DNA of 64,000 bases from an uncultured Pseudanabaenaceae cyanobacterium. Lineage in GTDB: Bacteria > Cyanobacteriota > Cyanobacteriia > Pseudanabaenales > Pseudanabaenaceae. This document shows, in pieces, positions 28,536 to 42,689 of the stretch (its first letter is position 1; every line of letters begins with the position of its first letter). The position numbers and the translations under genes are program-made. The stretch spans positions 542,901 to 606,900 of the forward strand of contig CALGKB010000004.1 of assembly GCA_937927915.1 (NCBI GenBank), read 5' to 3'. Below the pieces are notes generated by a model, which was not told the DNA's origin, did not search any database, and saw only the letters and a list, made by a program, of their open reading frames with translations.

Positions 28536-28761
28536 GGGTCAGCTCGATCGGGTTTGCCTCTCTCTTCTTTTGTGTAGGAGGAAGCGAGGGGAATGTTTTG
28601 CATAGGTTGTACATCGTGAAGCCATAGGCGACAAACTCTTGCCTGGCAGTGATAGAAACTTCCTCTAGTTACAGGCTAGGGGGTGATTTAGTTGGTTGTG
28701 GGGACGAGGGATGGCGCGGGTAAAGGTGAATCATATAAGCAAATCTATAGAGCTGTAAATG
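28536..28761. other. Gene-free stretch before the stray CRISPR repeats
   Basis: No open frame with coding character, RNA gene or transposon end was recognised. A TGAATC near 28727 and CTGTAAAT near 28752 weakly resemble parts of the 37-nt repeat found at 28796, and may be a decayed repeat; this is speculative. Confidence 0.4.
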
Positions 28762-28795
28762 CAGCTGCCATCGAGGAGAAGCTGGGGTCTGTTAT
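28762..28795. repeat. 34-nt exact copy of DUF2997 gene segment
   Basis: Bases 28762-28795 are identical to 27681-27714 inside the DUF2997 gene, in the same orientation. The match stops exactly where the 37-nt CRISPR-type repeat begins at 28796, and its length fits a CRISPR spacer. The base on either side differs in the two locations. Confidence 0.9.
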
Positions 28796-28832
28796 GTTTC
28801 TTTCTGATGAATCCCGATCGGGGGACTGAAAC
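28796..28832 (+). CRISPR. Solitary CRISPR-type repeat, copy 1
   Basis: A 37-nt unit starts GTTTC and ends GACTGAAAC, with an internal palindromic CCCGATCGGG. The last 8 nt, ACTGAAAC, have the form of crRNA handles from cyanobacterial type III repeats. It is nearly identical to the units at 28921 and 40619. It is not in an array with regular spacing: the next copy lies 88 nt away. Confidence 0.75.
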
Positions 28833-28893
28833 CAAATATTAGGGACGATTTATAGTTAAAATAGTAGTACCTCCTTTGGAAAGTTGACATCTT

Positions 28894-28915
28894 GCCGCTT
28901 AGTGCGGCTTTCTTT
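28894..28915 (+). terminator. Short hairpin followed by T-rich tract
   Basis: GCCGC (28894-28898) and GCGGC (28904-28908) form a 5-bp GC stem with loop TTAGT, followed by TTTCTTTG. It resembles a small intrinsic terminator and lies between the two repeats. Confidence 0.45.
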
Positions 28916-28920
28916 GTAAG

Positions 28921-28957
28921 GTTTCTCTCTAATGAATCCCGATCGGGGGACTGAAAC
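28921..28957 (+). CRISPR. Solitary CRISPR-type repeat, copy 2
   Basis: A 37-nt unit GTTTC...ACTGAAAC differing from copy 1 at only a few positions in its first third. It marks the left edge of the restriction-modification island; an equal-orientation copy at 40619-40655 marks the right edge. Confidence 0.75.
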
Positions 28958-29044
28958 TAGAAGGAGAAGAAAAGAATTTCATCGATTCGGTTGGAAACGC
29001 TTGTTATGCCGCTTTACCGTTTGTAAACTCATAAGCGTTGACTA

Positions 29045-29707
29045 TCATTCAGATTTATTTTCCCAGTGTTGCTTGACACGTTTGAAGTAGTCAATCCTCT
29101 CGTGGATTTTCCCGACCTCTTTTGGGTAAAACTCGAGCATCACGTCACACAACTCAAGCATCCACTTTTTTCTGCAATAACCTTCATTGATATTGATTAC
29201 ATTTGCGTTCGCTATCTGAATCTGCCCCCATCCAAGTGCCCCGATTGTCAAACAATCCCATCCAAGAAACTCAATGGGAATAAAATGTACTTGTTCCGCT
29301 TCTACCCTTGTCCCCTCAATGTCATATTTGACAATCAATACAACAAAATAGTTGCTGTCATCTTCATAAAATCGTGCTAACCTCTCAACCGAGGTCAAGT
29401 TTGGCATATTGAATTTGGTATCAAGCCTATGTGTTTTTACATCCACGACATAATAGAAGCCATCCTTATCAGTGAATGCCAGATCAGCCATTGCTCTGCG
29501 TGCAAACATGGCTGAATACTCAGCACAAAGGTCACCGAGAAGTGGTTGGAATTGTTCCGATAATATTGTTTGAATTGCGTCGCCGACAGCCCGTGTACTT
29601 ACAGCAGTACGCACAGATATAAAATCTGGCTGAGAATTGACAAGCGCGATTATTGCTTGTTCTATTTCTTTGTACCTGTTTGTGAAGAAAATTGTGCTCT
29701 TTTTCAT
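29045..29707 (-). CDS. Type II restriction endonuclease-like protein
   Basis: 220 residues. The core MADLAFTDKDGFYYVVDVKTHRL, an acidic residue then a D-x-K with hydrophobic strands, fits a PD-(D/E)XK endonuclease. The segment DVKTHRLDTKFNMPNLTSVERL locally resembles the DVKTRN...APN motif of HincII-type enzymes. It should cleave DNA in partnership with the adjacent methylase. Start ATG at 29705-29707 overlaps the methylase stop by 4 bp (ATGA), so the pair is coupled with methylase first. The composition is AT-rich. Confidence 0.75.
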   Translation of the reverse strand: MKKSTIFFTNRYKEIEQAIIALVNSQPDFISVRTAVSTRAVGDAIQTILSEQFQPLLGDLCAEYSAMFARRAMADLAFTDKDGFYYVVDVKTHRLDTKFNMPNLTSVERLARFYEDDSNYFVVLIVKYDIEGTRVEAEQVHFIPIEFLGWDCLTIGALGWGQIQIANANVININEGYCRKKWMLELCDVMLEFYPKEVGKIHERIDYFKRVKQHWENKSE

Positions 29708-30726
29708 TTGGTCTCTCTTCCGACTTGTGGGCTAAAAAGTGGCAAGGTACTTGGCACTTCTCTCCCTCTTGATATGTACTTCTGGTCTTGATAAGTATTG
29801 CGTTCCCAGAAAACACCGTCAGAATAACCTTGTATAGACATGTCGTGTTCCGCTATCGCCAGTCGCTTCTCGGCAAGGCAACAATATGTTAAGTCAATTT
29901 CAACACCAACGTATCTTCTTCCAAGTTTCTTAGCTACGACAGAGGTTGTACCAGAACCCAAAAATGGGTCAAAAACTAGGTCCCCAGGCTTAGAACTTGC
30001 GAGAATAATTTTAGCCAAAAGTTTTTCTGGTTTCTGCGTTGGGTGGTCGGTGTTTTCCGGCATTGACCAGAATGGCACTGTCAAGTCAGTCCAAATGTTT
30101 GATGGATAAGTCAGGCGAAAGTTACCATTCTCGGTTCTTTCCCAATCTTTTGGATTCCCGTTTGAGTCAGTGTACGGCGCAATAACGCGGCGCTTGATTT
30201 TTACTGCCTCCACATCAAAGAAGTACTTGTCTGAGACAGTGCAAAACCAAACATCTTCAGAGCAATTTTTCCAATTCGTTTTTGCTCCTCTGCCTTTCTC
30301 ACGTTCCCAGGTTATGCGATTTCGGACAATAAGATATTTTTGTGCAACAAGATGAACTGCTGAAGATGATTGCCAATCAGCACATATATACACCGATGCT
30401 GTAGGTTTTAGTGTCCTCAACAACTTTGGAAACCAAGACTCAAACCATTCCCTATATTCATCAAGCGGACGCTTTTGAAAGTTGATGGTGTTAAACGATT
30501 TTGTCAAATTATAAGGCGGATCAATAAATAGAAGATCCACAAAAGCATCTGGTAGCCAATCTAGTATTTCAAATAAATCCTGGTTAACTGTTCTGTTTTC
30601 GATGTCTTTAGGCTCAGAATATCCCGAAAGCCTAAGCAGGCTTCTTGAATATAAATCTATCTCCTCAGCAGATAAGGTTATAGTTCTGTTTCTTGGTGCT
30701 CGTTCTTTTTTTTCGCGTTCGCTCAT
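29704..30726 (-). CDS. Beta-class DNA methyltransferase of a type II system
   Basis: 340 residues. The catalytic motif IV comes first (LLFIDPPYNLTKSF, about residues 66-80) and the SAM-binding motif I last (FDPFLGSGTTSVVAKKLGRRYVGVEID), the beta-class order for N6-adenine or N4-cytosine methylases. HPTQKPEKLL precedes motif I. It protects host DNA at the site cut by the downstream endonuclease. Target sequence cannot be read off. Located 14 bp downstream of an unknown small gene and coupled to the nuclease. Confidence 0.9.
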   Translation of the reverse strand: MSEREKKERAPRNRTITLSAEEIDLYSRSLLRLSGYSEPKDIENRTVNQDLFEILDWLPDAFVDLLFIDPPYNLTKSFNTINFQKRPLDEYREWFESWFPKLLRTLKPTASVYICADWQSSSAVHLVAQKYLIVRNRITWEREKGRGAKTNWKNCSEDVWFCTVSDKYFFDVEAVKIKRRVIAPYTDSNGNPKDWERTENGNFRLTYPSNIWTDLTVPFWSMPENTDHPTQKPEKLLAKIILASSKPGDLVFDPFLGSGTTSVVAKKLGRRYVGVEIDLTYCCLAEKRLAIAEHDMSIQGYSDGVFWERNTYQDQKYISRGREVPSTLPLFSPQVGRETK

Positions 30727-30739
30727 TGGACTCTTCCAA

Positions 30740-31060
30740 TTACAAGATTTTCAGCTCTATCCCTTGCTCATTATAAACTACGAATATCAAACGAGGTTTG
30801 GCTTTCTGTTGCAATTCACGTATTGAATAGTCGGCCAAAATTGAGGCTCCAAGCAGCGCTTTTCCGAACGGGAGCATTTTCGATTTCAATAATGTGGCTA
30901 ATCTCACCACTGTGATTCCGCAATACAACATCTGGTTGATACCAATGCCGTTCTCTATATCAGTAAGATAGTTTTGCCCATCTATTTCAACGGCAACCCG
31001 ATACCTATGTTCGTACTTCTGCTTTATCCATTCTTGGATATCTCGATGTTCCGTTCGCAT
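30740..31060 (-). CDS. Unknown 106-residue protein of the type II operon
   Basis: Start chosen at ATG 31058-31060; a GTG at 31120 would lie inside the attC-like site and is unlikely. The product (MRTEHRDIQEWIKQKYEHRY...) is mostly soluble with a hydrophobic core LYCGITVVRLATLLK. No helix-turn-helix or nuclease motif is recognised, so it is not clearly a C-protein. It is immediately upstream of the methylase on the same strand. Family unknown. Confidence 0.6.
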   Translation of the reverse strand: MRTEHRDIQEWIKQKYEHRYRVAVEIDGQNYLTDIENGIGINQMLYCGITVVRLATLLKSKMLPFGKALLGASILADYSIRELQQKAKPRLIFVVYNEQGIELKIL

Positions 31061-31099
31061 TGTTTTTATGCGAAGTTTACTTACTGGCTGGAGATGTGC

Positions 31100-31161
31100 G
31101 CCCAACAGCCTGCGCTTCACCTGCGCAGCGGAGCGGCGTCGGCTGCAACCAGTTGTTAGAC
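31100..31161 (-). other. Integron attC-like recombination site
   Basis: A 62-bp imperfect palindrome. On the minus strand it begins GTCTAAC (RYYYAAC form) at 31161-31155 and ends GTTGGGC (GTTRRRY form) at 31106-31100. Between lie TAACAACTGGTTGCAGCCGA and GCCGACGCCGCTC, closely matching the well-known aadA-cassette attC (TAACAATTCGTTCAAGCCGA, GCCGACGCCGCTTCG). It starts 7 bp after the hsdR stop codon and precedes the small gene, i.e. in the gene-attC-next gene order of cassette arrays. No integrase gene is in the window. Confidence 0.85.
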
Positions 31162-31168
31162 GCCCCGT

Positions 31169-34311
<3,143 letters not shown>

Positions 34312-34315
<4 letters not shown>

Positions 34316-34931
34316 GGTTGGTTTTCCTGTTGTGGCGACGCATGCGTCGTGCATATCATGGTCGGATTTTCGTGCTCCTTAGTCCATTGCAACGGATTGT
34401 TGGCTATGTATTCGCGGATGCGTTCCAACGATTCGTCATCGCGGATGATGTGTTCGTAATAATTGCGTTGCCACGATCGGCTATGAAACGACAGCCAACC
34501 GGATTGTTTGACGCCCCGCGTGTACATCACGGTGGTAATGGATGTGAACGCACCGACAATATCGCCAACCGTCGGGGCAACCCTTGTGGTTAACCCATTG
34601 TGGACGGGCACGCCGTGAGCGGGAACGAGGACCGCCCCTACGGCTACGGCGCTGGTAATGACAATGATACCGTGCACGTGGTTGGGCATGACGACGAACG
34701 CATCCAACTTGATGATGGGGAATCGTTGCGACAACGCATCCCATTACGCCCAAACCATCCGTCCGGCCTCGTTCAGCCGCATTTGCCCGTCCATCACCTC
34801 GCCGAACAAACAGGCCCGATTCTGCGTGCAGATGGTGATGAAATACGCCCCCGCATGGGAATAATCGTATCCTTTCAGGCGGATACTGCGGCGGTTGCGG
34901 CGGGTTGCGAACCCGCCCGTACGGTTGCCTT

Positions 34932-34935
<4 letters not shown>
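34312..34935 (-). pseudogene. REP-associated tyrosine transposase (IS200-like), interrupted by stop
   Basis: Frame from ATG 34935 reads MKGNRTGGFATRRNRRSIRL...GAYFITICTQNR...LFGEVMDGQM, then a TAA at 34744-34746, then continues in the same frame with WDALSQRFPIIKLDAFVVMPNHVHGIIVI, and ends at 34312. The HUH motif is HVH in MPNHVHG; the tyrosine-bearing segment is SWQRNYYEHIIRD. A single nonsense codon (probably from GAA) breaks it. It overlaps hsdS (34932) and hsdR (34315) by 4 bp on each side, so it sits as a coupled cistron in the hsd operon rather than as a random insertion. Confidence 0.8.
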
Positions 34936-36702
<1,767 letters not shown>

Positions 36703-36713
<11 letters not shown>

Positions 36714-36807
36714 ATCCCAGCTCTTTGAGGTTTTTGCCCGCTGGGCGTTTTTTCCTTGCGGCCTTGCGTCCTAGCCTCTTTGCGTTCTGTCTTTTCTCAC
36801 CTGCCAT
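36703..36807 (-). pseudogene. Duplicated 3' end of hsdM
   Basis: A 34-codon frame from ATG 36805-36807 ends [13 protein letters not shown]. The same ten residues end the real HsdM ([10 protein letters not shown] at 38068). The preceding residues (MAGEKRQNAKRLGRKAARKK) are not hsdM. Its stop overlaps the hsdS start (ATATGGCGAGTGAG), the typical hsdM-hsdS junction. This suggests that hsdM once ran directly into hsdS and that the fic segment was inserted, leaving a copied tail. Confidence 0.75.
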
Positions 36808-36820
36808 ACCCCTACTCTCC

Positions 36821-38002
36821 TCAGATTGCCTCCGTCCCTTCGCTCAGGATGTTCAAATAGTCGTGGTAAACGAACACGCGGTTGCGGCGCTGGCCGGTGT
36901 TCTCGCGCACCAGACCCAGCTTTTCCAGGGTTTGCATCGCCCTGGCAACGGCCGGAAAGGAAAGCCCCGTACGCTCACACACCTGGTTCAGGTTAACCAG
37001 TGGACGTTCGCACATCACACGAAACACCCGCAAGGCGGTGGAAGCGCCGCGTCCGGCGGCGTGAATTTTTTGTTCATCCCGTTGAAAGAGCAGGAGGAGC
37101 CTCTTTGCGGTCTCTACCGCGTTGGTGGCGGTTTGTTCGACCCCCTCAAGGAAAAAGTCCAGCCAGGCTTCCCAATCGCCCTCCGTGCGCACCTGATTCA
37201 ACAGACGGTAATACTCGTCGCGGTGTTGTTTGAAGTACAGGCTGAGGTAGAGAATCGGCTGCGATAACACTTGATCGCAGTGCAGAACAAACGCGATCAG
37301 TAACCGCCCGATCCGCCCGTTGCCGTCCAGAAAGGGGTGAATCGTCTCAAACTGGACGTGGGCCAGAGCGGCCTTGATCAGCGCAGGATAGGGATTGTTT
37401 GCTCCATGGAGAAAGCGCTCCAGTTCCGCCATGCGGTCCTGTACAGAGTGGGGCGGAGGGGGAACAAAATATGCATTTCCCGGACGGGTGCCTCCGATCC
37501 AGTTCTGCGAGCGGCGAAATTCTCCCGGCGATTTTTCACTCCCCCTGCCACGGGCCAGAAGAACGGCATGCATCTCCCGGATCAAACGATTAGAAAGCGG
37601 GAATCCTTCCTGCAGCCGTTTGAGACCATGCGTGAGCGCCGCCACATAGTTGGAAACCTCTACCACATCATCAAGGGGAACGCCCGGCGCTTCCTCCAAT
37701 TCAAAGAGTAACAACTGGGCCAGAGAGGATTGCGTGCCTTCGATTTGCGAGGAAAGGACCGCCTCGCGGCGGACATACGCATAGAGAAAGAGATCGGGGT
37801 CCGGTAAGAGCAAGGTCACGCTGTCCAACCGCCCCAGTGCCAGAGTCGCGCGCTCCAGCAATTGCTGCCGTTGGGCAGTCAATTCCAGAGGCGGCTTGGG
37901 CGGGAGAGGATCCGGGATGAATGCCTGAATCCGCTCCCCTGCAACCACTGTGACTTCGTGGCGTCCGGTCAGTCTACGGCGCATCCTCGCATCCTTATTC
38001 AC
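36821..38002 (-). CDS. Fic-domain AMP transferase-like protein with winged-helix C-terminus
   Basis: 393 residues; GTG at 38002 or ATG at 37984. The Fic motif HPFLDGNGRIGRLL is complete (H, D, N-G-x-G-R). An N-terminal SSQIEGT is the inhibitory helix form (S/T-x3-E-G/N) that blocks ATP orientation. The last ~70 residues (VCERTGLSFPAVARAMQTLEKLGLV) are a winged helix-turn-helix. Fic proteins AMPylate target hydroxyls; HTH-linked ones are often autoregulators. It lies between hsdM and hsdS, and an inverted repeat upstream (38028-38055) is a candidate operator. Confidence 0.9.
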   Translation of the reverse strand: MNKDARMRRRLTGRHEVTVVAGERIQAFIPDPLPPKPPLELTAQRQQLLERATLALGRLDSVTLLLPDPDLFLYAYVRREAVLSSQIEGTQSSLAQLLLFELEEAPGVPLDDVVEVSNYVAALTHGLKRLQEGFPLSNRLIREMHAVLLARGRGSEKSPGEFRRSQNWIGGTRPGNAYFVPPPPHSVQDRMAELERFLHGANNPYPALIKAALAHVQFETIHPFLDGNGRIGRLLIAFVLHCDQVLSQPILYLSLYFKQHRDEYYRLLNQVRTEGDWEAWLDFFLEGVEQTATNAVETAKRLLLLFQRDEQKIHAAGRGASTALRVFRVMCERPLVNLNQVCERTGLSFPAVARAMQTLEKLGLVRENTGQRRNRVFVYHDYLNILSEGTEAI

Positions 38003-38027
38003 CGATCGTTAAATAGCCGCAAACGCT

Positions 38028-38055
38028 ATTAAACGAAACAGCCACATCGTTTAAT
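38028..38055. promoter_or_regulatory. Inverted repeat upstream of fic
   Basis: ATTAAACGA (38028-38036) and TCGTTTAAT (38047-38055) form a perfect 9-bp inverted repeat with a 10-base spacer, in the 65-bp gap between hsdM and fic. AT-rich within a GC-rich island. A binding site for the Fic winged helix is the plainest idea, but a small terminator is also possible. Confidence 0.45.
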
Positions 38056-38067
38056 AACGAGTCTTTT

Positions 38068-39651
<1,584 letters not shown>

Positions 39652-40181
39652 TGGCTACCTCATCCGATCATTTCGCTGTGGTTGTCAGAGGCGGCTAACG
39701 TTAAACTTAACTGCTGTCAATAATCCGTTGATTTTACCACATTTTTTTCAATTACAGTCAGTTGCAGTGTGTTGTTACTTTGGTGAATTATCCAGTGATC
39801 GCTCTTTCCTACAAACTATTGCGCCACTTCATAGATAACCTAAAACTAAGTACCACCCTAGCGCAGGCAAAGTAACGAATTACAGAAACTACCCAACTTG
39901 ACCCAAGGTTACCACAAAGTCCGCTCCAATGGCTTGTTATGTTGTCTAAATTTTTACAACGATCGCTCTCGATCGACACAGACGCCAGCACCCCATCATA
40001 GTAAAGATCGGGCTAACCGCAACTCTAGCAATGGCAACATAATTAACCTTAAAATGCTTATGTACCTTTCCTTTTTATCTGCAACGATAGTAAATAATAT
40101 CCCGAAACCAATACTCAAGAATAATCCTGCTCCAAAGGTGGTGTCTATATTAATTAACTATTTGAAACTATCTTAAACTAA
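39652..40181. other. AT-rich gene-free stretch with faint remnants
   Basis: No intact gene. On the minus strand near 40000-40140 a frame reads TTFGAGLFLSIGFGILFTI and VADKKERY, a membrane-protein-like fragment, not assigned. The change from GC-rich to AT-rich occurs at about 39660 and marks the edge of the imported hsd block. Confidence 0.5.
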
Positions 40182-40618
40182 GTGGTGGCATTACACACGA
40201 TCGGTCTTTCTTTTAGCTATAACAGGGATGTTGTTTTAGCGCCAATTGATTTAGAAATAAAGTCAGAGGAATGTTTTTTGTTAAAGTTACTGGGTCGGAT
40301 TTTGACACCCCAAACCAGTCTCCCTACCATGTGGCGCGGCAGTTGGCTTTGCTCCCCCAGTCTCCTCCTATGAATAGATGGTCAGTTTGGGACACAATCC
40401 CTACCAAAGCTGCTGGCAGTGGGAATTCGGAAGCCTTGGTGCAAACAAATTTGATTGACCTCCAGGATATTCCTGTAGAAAGTCTATCGGGGGGACAGAG
40501 GCAGAGGGTCTTTCTGGCGTTGGCTTTGGCGCAGGATACTAAAATTTTGCTGTTAGATGAACCGACTACTTTTTGGGATATCCGCTATCAGTTGGAGATA
40601 TTGGATTTACTCCGATCG
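40182..40618 (+). pseudogene. Broken ABC-transporter ATPase gene
   Basis: A GTG start gives [28 protein letters not shown] (a normal ATPase N-terminus), then the sequence shifts frame near 40271-40290, and the Walker A region is missing. The second frame contains [18 protein letters not shown] (signature) and ILLLDEPTT (Walker B), then runs into the CRISPR-type repeat at 40619. It is thus frameshifted, internally deleted and cut at its 3' end. Related to iron- or metal-import ATPases by overall look. Confidence 0.75.
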
Positions 40619-40655
40619 GTTTCTTTTTGATGAATCCCGATCGCGGGACTGAAAC
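40619..40655 (+). CRISPR. Solitary CRISPR-type repeat, copy 3
   Basis: 37 nt, GTTTC to ACTGAAAC, differing from copies 1 and 2 in a few bases (inner palindrome CCCGATCGCGGG). It lies at the right edge of the island, 11.7 kb from copy 2 in the same orientation, and begins exactly where the broken ABC ATPase ends. Confidence 0.75.
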
Positions 40656-40724
40656 TCTAAACTAAAGTACCTTCAGGGGTTGGAGGTGATAAGATTGCCA
40701 AAGCTATTGCTGCTACAATTAGTG

Positions 40725-41027
40725 CTATGTAAAGCTAAGATTTATTAATCCGTAGTTCTGTCTTTTCAGCCGCTGTTGCAACTCTCTTAAAATGCGTTGA
40801 AATGGTTCAGTACTATGATGCTTACAGGCTTTAGAAAAGGTAGATATATCAACCTTAAAGCCCAGATAATTTAAGAGAAAGAATAAGGTCCTCATTGTGA
40901 AGACTCTTGCATCTAAAATGAAGTGTATCCAGAGGAGGACAAAGAGTTGAGAATGCAAAACATGATAATCATTTTGGGGTAGAAGTTTTAGCAAGCGCTT
41001 GATAAGTTGCCGAAGTTGTTTTAACAT
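40725..41027 (-). pseudogene. N-terminal fragment of an IS4-family transposase
   Basis: 100 residues starting MLKQLRQLIKRLLKLLPQND, with FTMRTLFFLLNYLGFKVDIS and TFSKACKHHSTEPFQRIL, the N-terminal region of cyanobacterial IS4-type transposases. The catalytic DDE domain is absent; the frame ends at 40725 near the CRISPR repeat. A remnant of an insertion sequence; ends not found. Confidence 0.7.
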
Positions 41028-41103
41028 AAGCTCAAGTTTGTTTGCTATTTCTCTGAGCTAGAATACCATTTCTAGCTCCTTTTTTCTACCTCTTTCCTAA
41101 CAT

Positions 41104-41469
41104 TCAACACTTCTGGTTTTGTGCTTCTTGTCTGTTGAGTATTTGGTTACCAATATTACCCCCCTGTTGTAGACAGAAATAGCCGACGATCAAGCTACTA
41201 CCCCAGTAAAGTCCGTCTTGCAGAAAGTCCTGTTCCAATAACAACTTAATACTGTCTAGTTCGTAACTGAAAAAGTGGTGTAAGAGCCAAGAAAACCAGG
41301 AATTAATACCGATCGTACTTCTACGTGCCTAAATTCCCAAGAGGAGGCAGCCGCTAGCATTCACAACTAGGATATTCCAGAGCATATGCCCGATCGTTTT
41401 TAGCAGGTAATAACGGCAGAGAGTACCACCGATCGCGTCTAAGGCAATAGCTATTGTACGGTTGAGCAT
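41104..41469 (-). pseudogene. crcB: Decayed crcB (fluoride channel FluC) gene
   Basis: From ATG 41467-41469 the minus strand reads MLNRTIAIALDAIGGTLCRYYL, ILVVNASGCLLLGI, then a TAG; after a shift it continues SVLIPGFLGSYTTFS and, after a second shift, SYELDSIKLLL...GLYWGSSLIVGYF to a TGA at 41104. GxLxRYYL, NxxGCxxLG and GFLGxYTTFS..ELD are the CrcB landmarks in the right order. Frameshifts make it a pseudogene; it fills the otherwise empty 41028-41567 interval. Confidence 0.8.
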
Positions 41470-41567
41470 ATGTGGTCTACATTTGTTACTGGTAGTTATT
41501 GTATGACCGATCGACTAGATTCAGATGATGAAAGAGAAGTTTAATTATTTTTAATTATGTATCTACC

Positions 41568-42689
41568 TTAGATTCTTTGATAGCGCATCCCCGGTTGTTG
41601 TGTGATAATACCTAGGAGTTCTAACTCTAACAACTGGCTGGCTAATTCCCCTGGTTGTAAACCGGACAAGTAAACTAACCGATCGAAACTAATTGCTTCA
41701 TTACAGGGGATCAGATCAACTAAGCGGTGATAGTCAGTAGGAATTAGAGCAAGTTGGGGTTCCTCGGGCGGGGGAGGCGTACCTACCAGTTGTAGAGGTT
41801 GGTCATCCAGGAGGGGCAACTCTCCTAGGACTGTCAAGAGTTCGTCCACTCCCAAAATGATCTGTGCTCCCCTTTGCAATAGCTGCAAACAGCCCCGCGC
41901 CTGTTTCGTATCCAGGTTCCCCGGCAGCACAAACACTTCCCGCTGGTATTCGTTAGCCTGATAAGCAGTAATCAGTGCCCCTGACCCCTCCGGCGCTTCC
42001 ATAACAATCACACCGCGACATAAGCCCGCAATAATGCGATTCCGTTTGGGAAAATGACTGCGATCGGGGGGAGTTCCCCGGGGATATTCACTCAAGACTA
42101 AACCCTGTGCCACTATCGCCTCATACAATTTTTGATGGCGACTGGGATAAACCCGATCGACTCCTGTGCCCACCACAGCGATCGTTTTGCCGCCGGCTTG
42201 CAGACAGGTTTGTTGAGCGCAACCGTCCACTCCCTCTGCTAGCCCAGAGACGATGACAAACCCCCGTTCCGTCAGTGCTCTGCTGATCTTTTCTGTCCAG
42301 CGCAGTCCATAACTAGTGGGGCTACGGGTGCCGACAATGGCGATCGTGTAACTTTCATCCCAAGATTGCAAAGTGCCCTTGTAGTAGAGGACTGGTGGGG
42401 GGTCCGGAATTTGCCATAGCAGTTGGGGATAATGGGGGTCAGCGGGAGTCCAGACTTGGGGGTTTTGCTCCAAATGCTTTTCCCAGAGACTGTCAGGTTC
42501 TAGGAGGGGACGTTGTTCCACAATACTAGCGACGGTTACTGTGCCTAAACCTTCCACCTGCAAAAGTTCCTCTTCCCCGCTGTGCCAAGCTCGCTCCAAA
42601 CTGCCAAAATACTCAAAAATCCGCTTTAGTAAAACCGGACCAATCCCCCGTAGCTGTGACCAGGCATACCAGTAGGCGGCTTCCTTCAC
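41568..42689 (-). CDS. dprA: DNA-processing protein DprA
   Basis: 373 residues. Begins with a SAM-like helical region (YWYAWSQLRGIGPVLLKRIF), then the Rossmann-like DprA core: YTIAIVGTRSPTSYGLR, SGLAEGVDGCAQQ, PKRNRIIAGLCRGVIVMEA, GSGALITA and VFVLPGNLDTKQARG, and a C-terminal winged-helix-like domain. DprA loads RecA on incoming single-stranded DNA in natural transformation. Overlaps the ABC gene upstream by 4 bp (ATGA). Complete. Confidence 0.95.
   Translation of the reverse strand: MKEAAYWYAWSQLRGIGPVLLKRIFEYFGSLERAWHSGEEELLQVEGLGTVTVASIVEQRPLLEPDSLWEKHLEQNPQVWTPADPHYPQLLWQIPDPPPVLYYKGTLQSWDESYTIAIVGTRSPTSYGLRWTEKISRALTERGFVIVSGLAEGVDGCAQQTCLQAGGKTIAVVGTGVDRVYPSRHQKLYEAIVAQGLVLSEYPRGTPPDRSHFPKRNRIIAGLCRGVIVMEAPEGSGALITAYQANEYQREVFVLPGNLDTKQARGCLQLLQRGAQIILGVDELLTVLGELPLLDDQPLQLVGTPPPPEEPQLALIPTDYHRLVDLIPCNEAISFDRLVYLSGLQPGELASQLLELELLGIITQQPGMRYQRI

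Noticed and set aside
28796..28957. A normal two-repeat CRISPR array
   Set aside because: The 88-nt gap is too long for one spacer, contains a hairpin and no second repeat; treated as stray copies.
39694..39706. GCTAACGTTAAAC as a second attC site at the right end of the hsd block
   Set aside because: It has a GTTAAAC core but no palindromic partner at attC distance.
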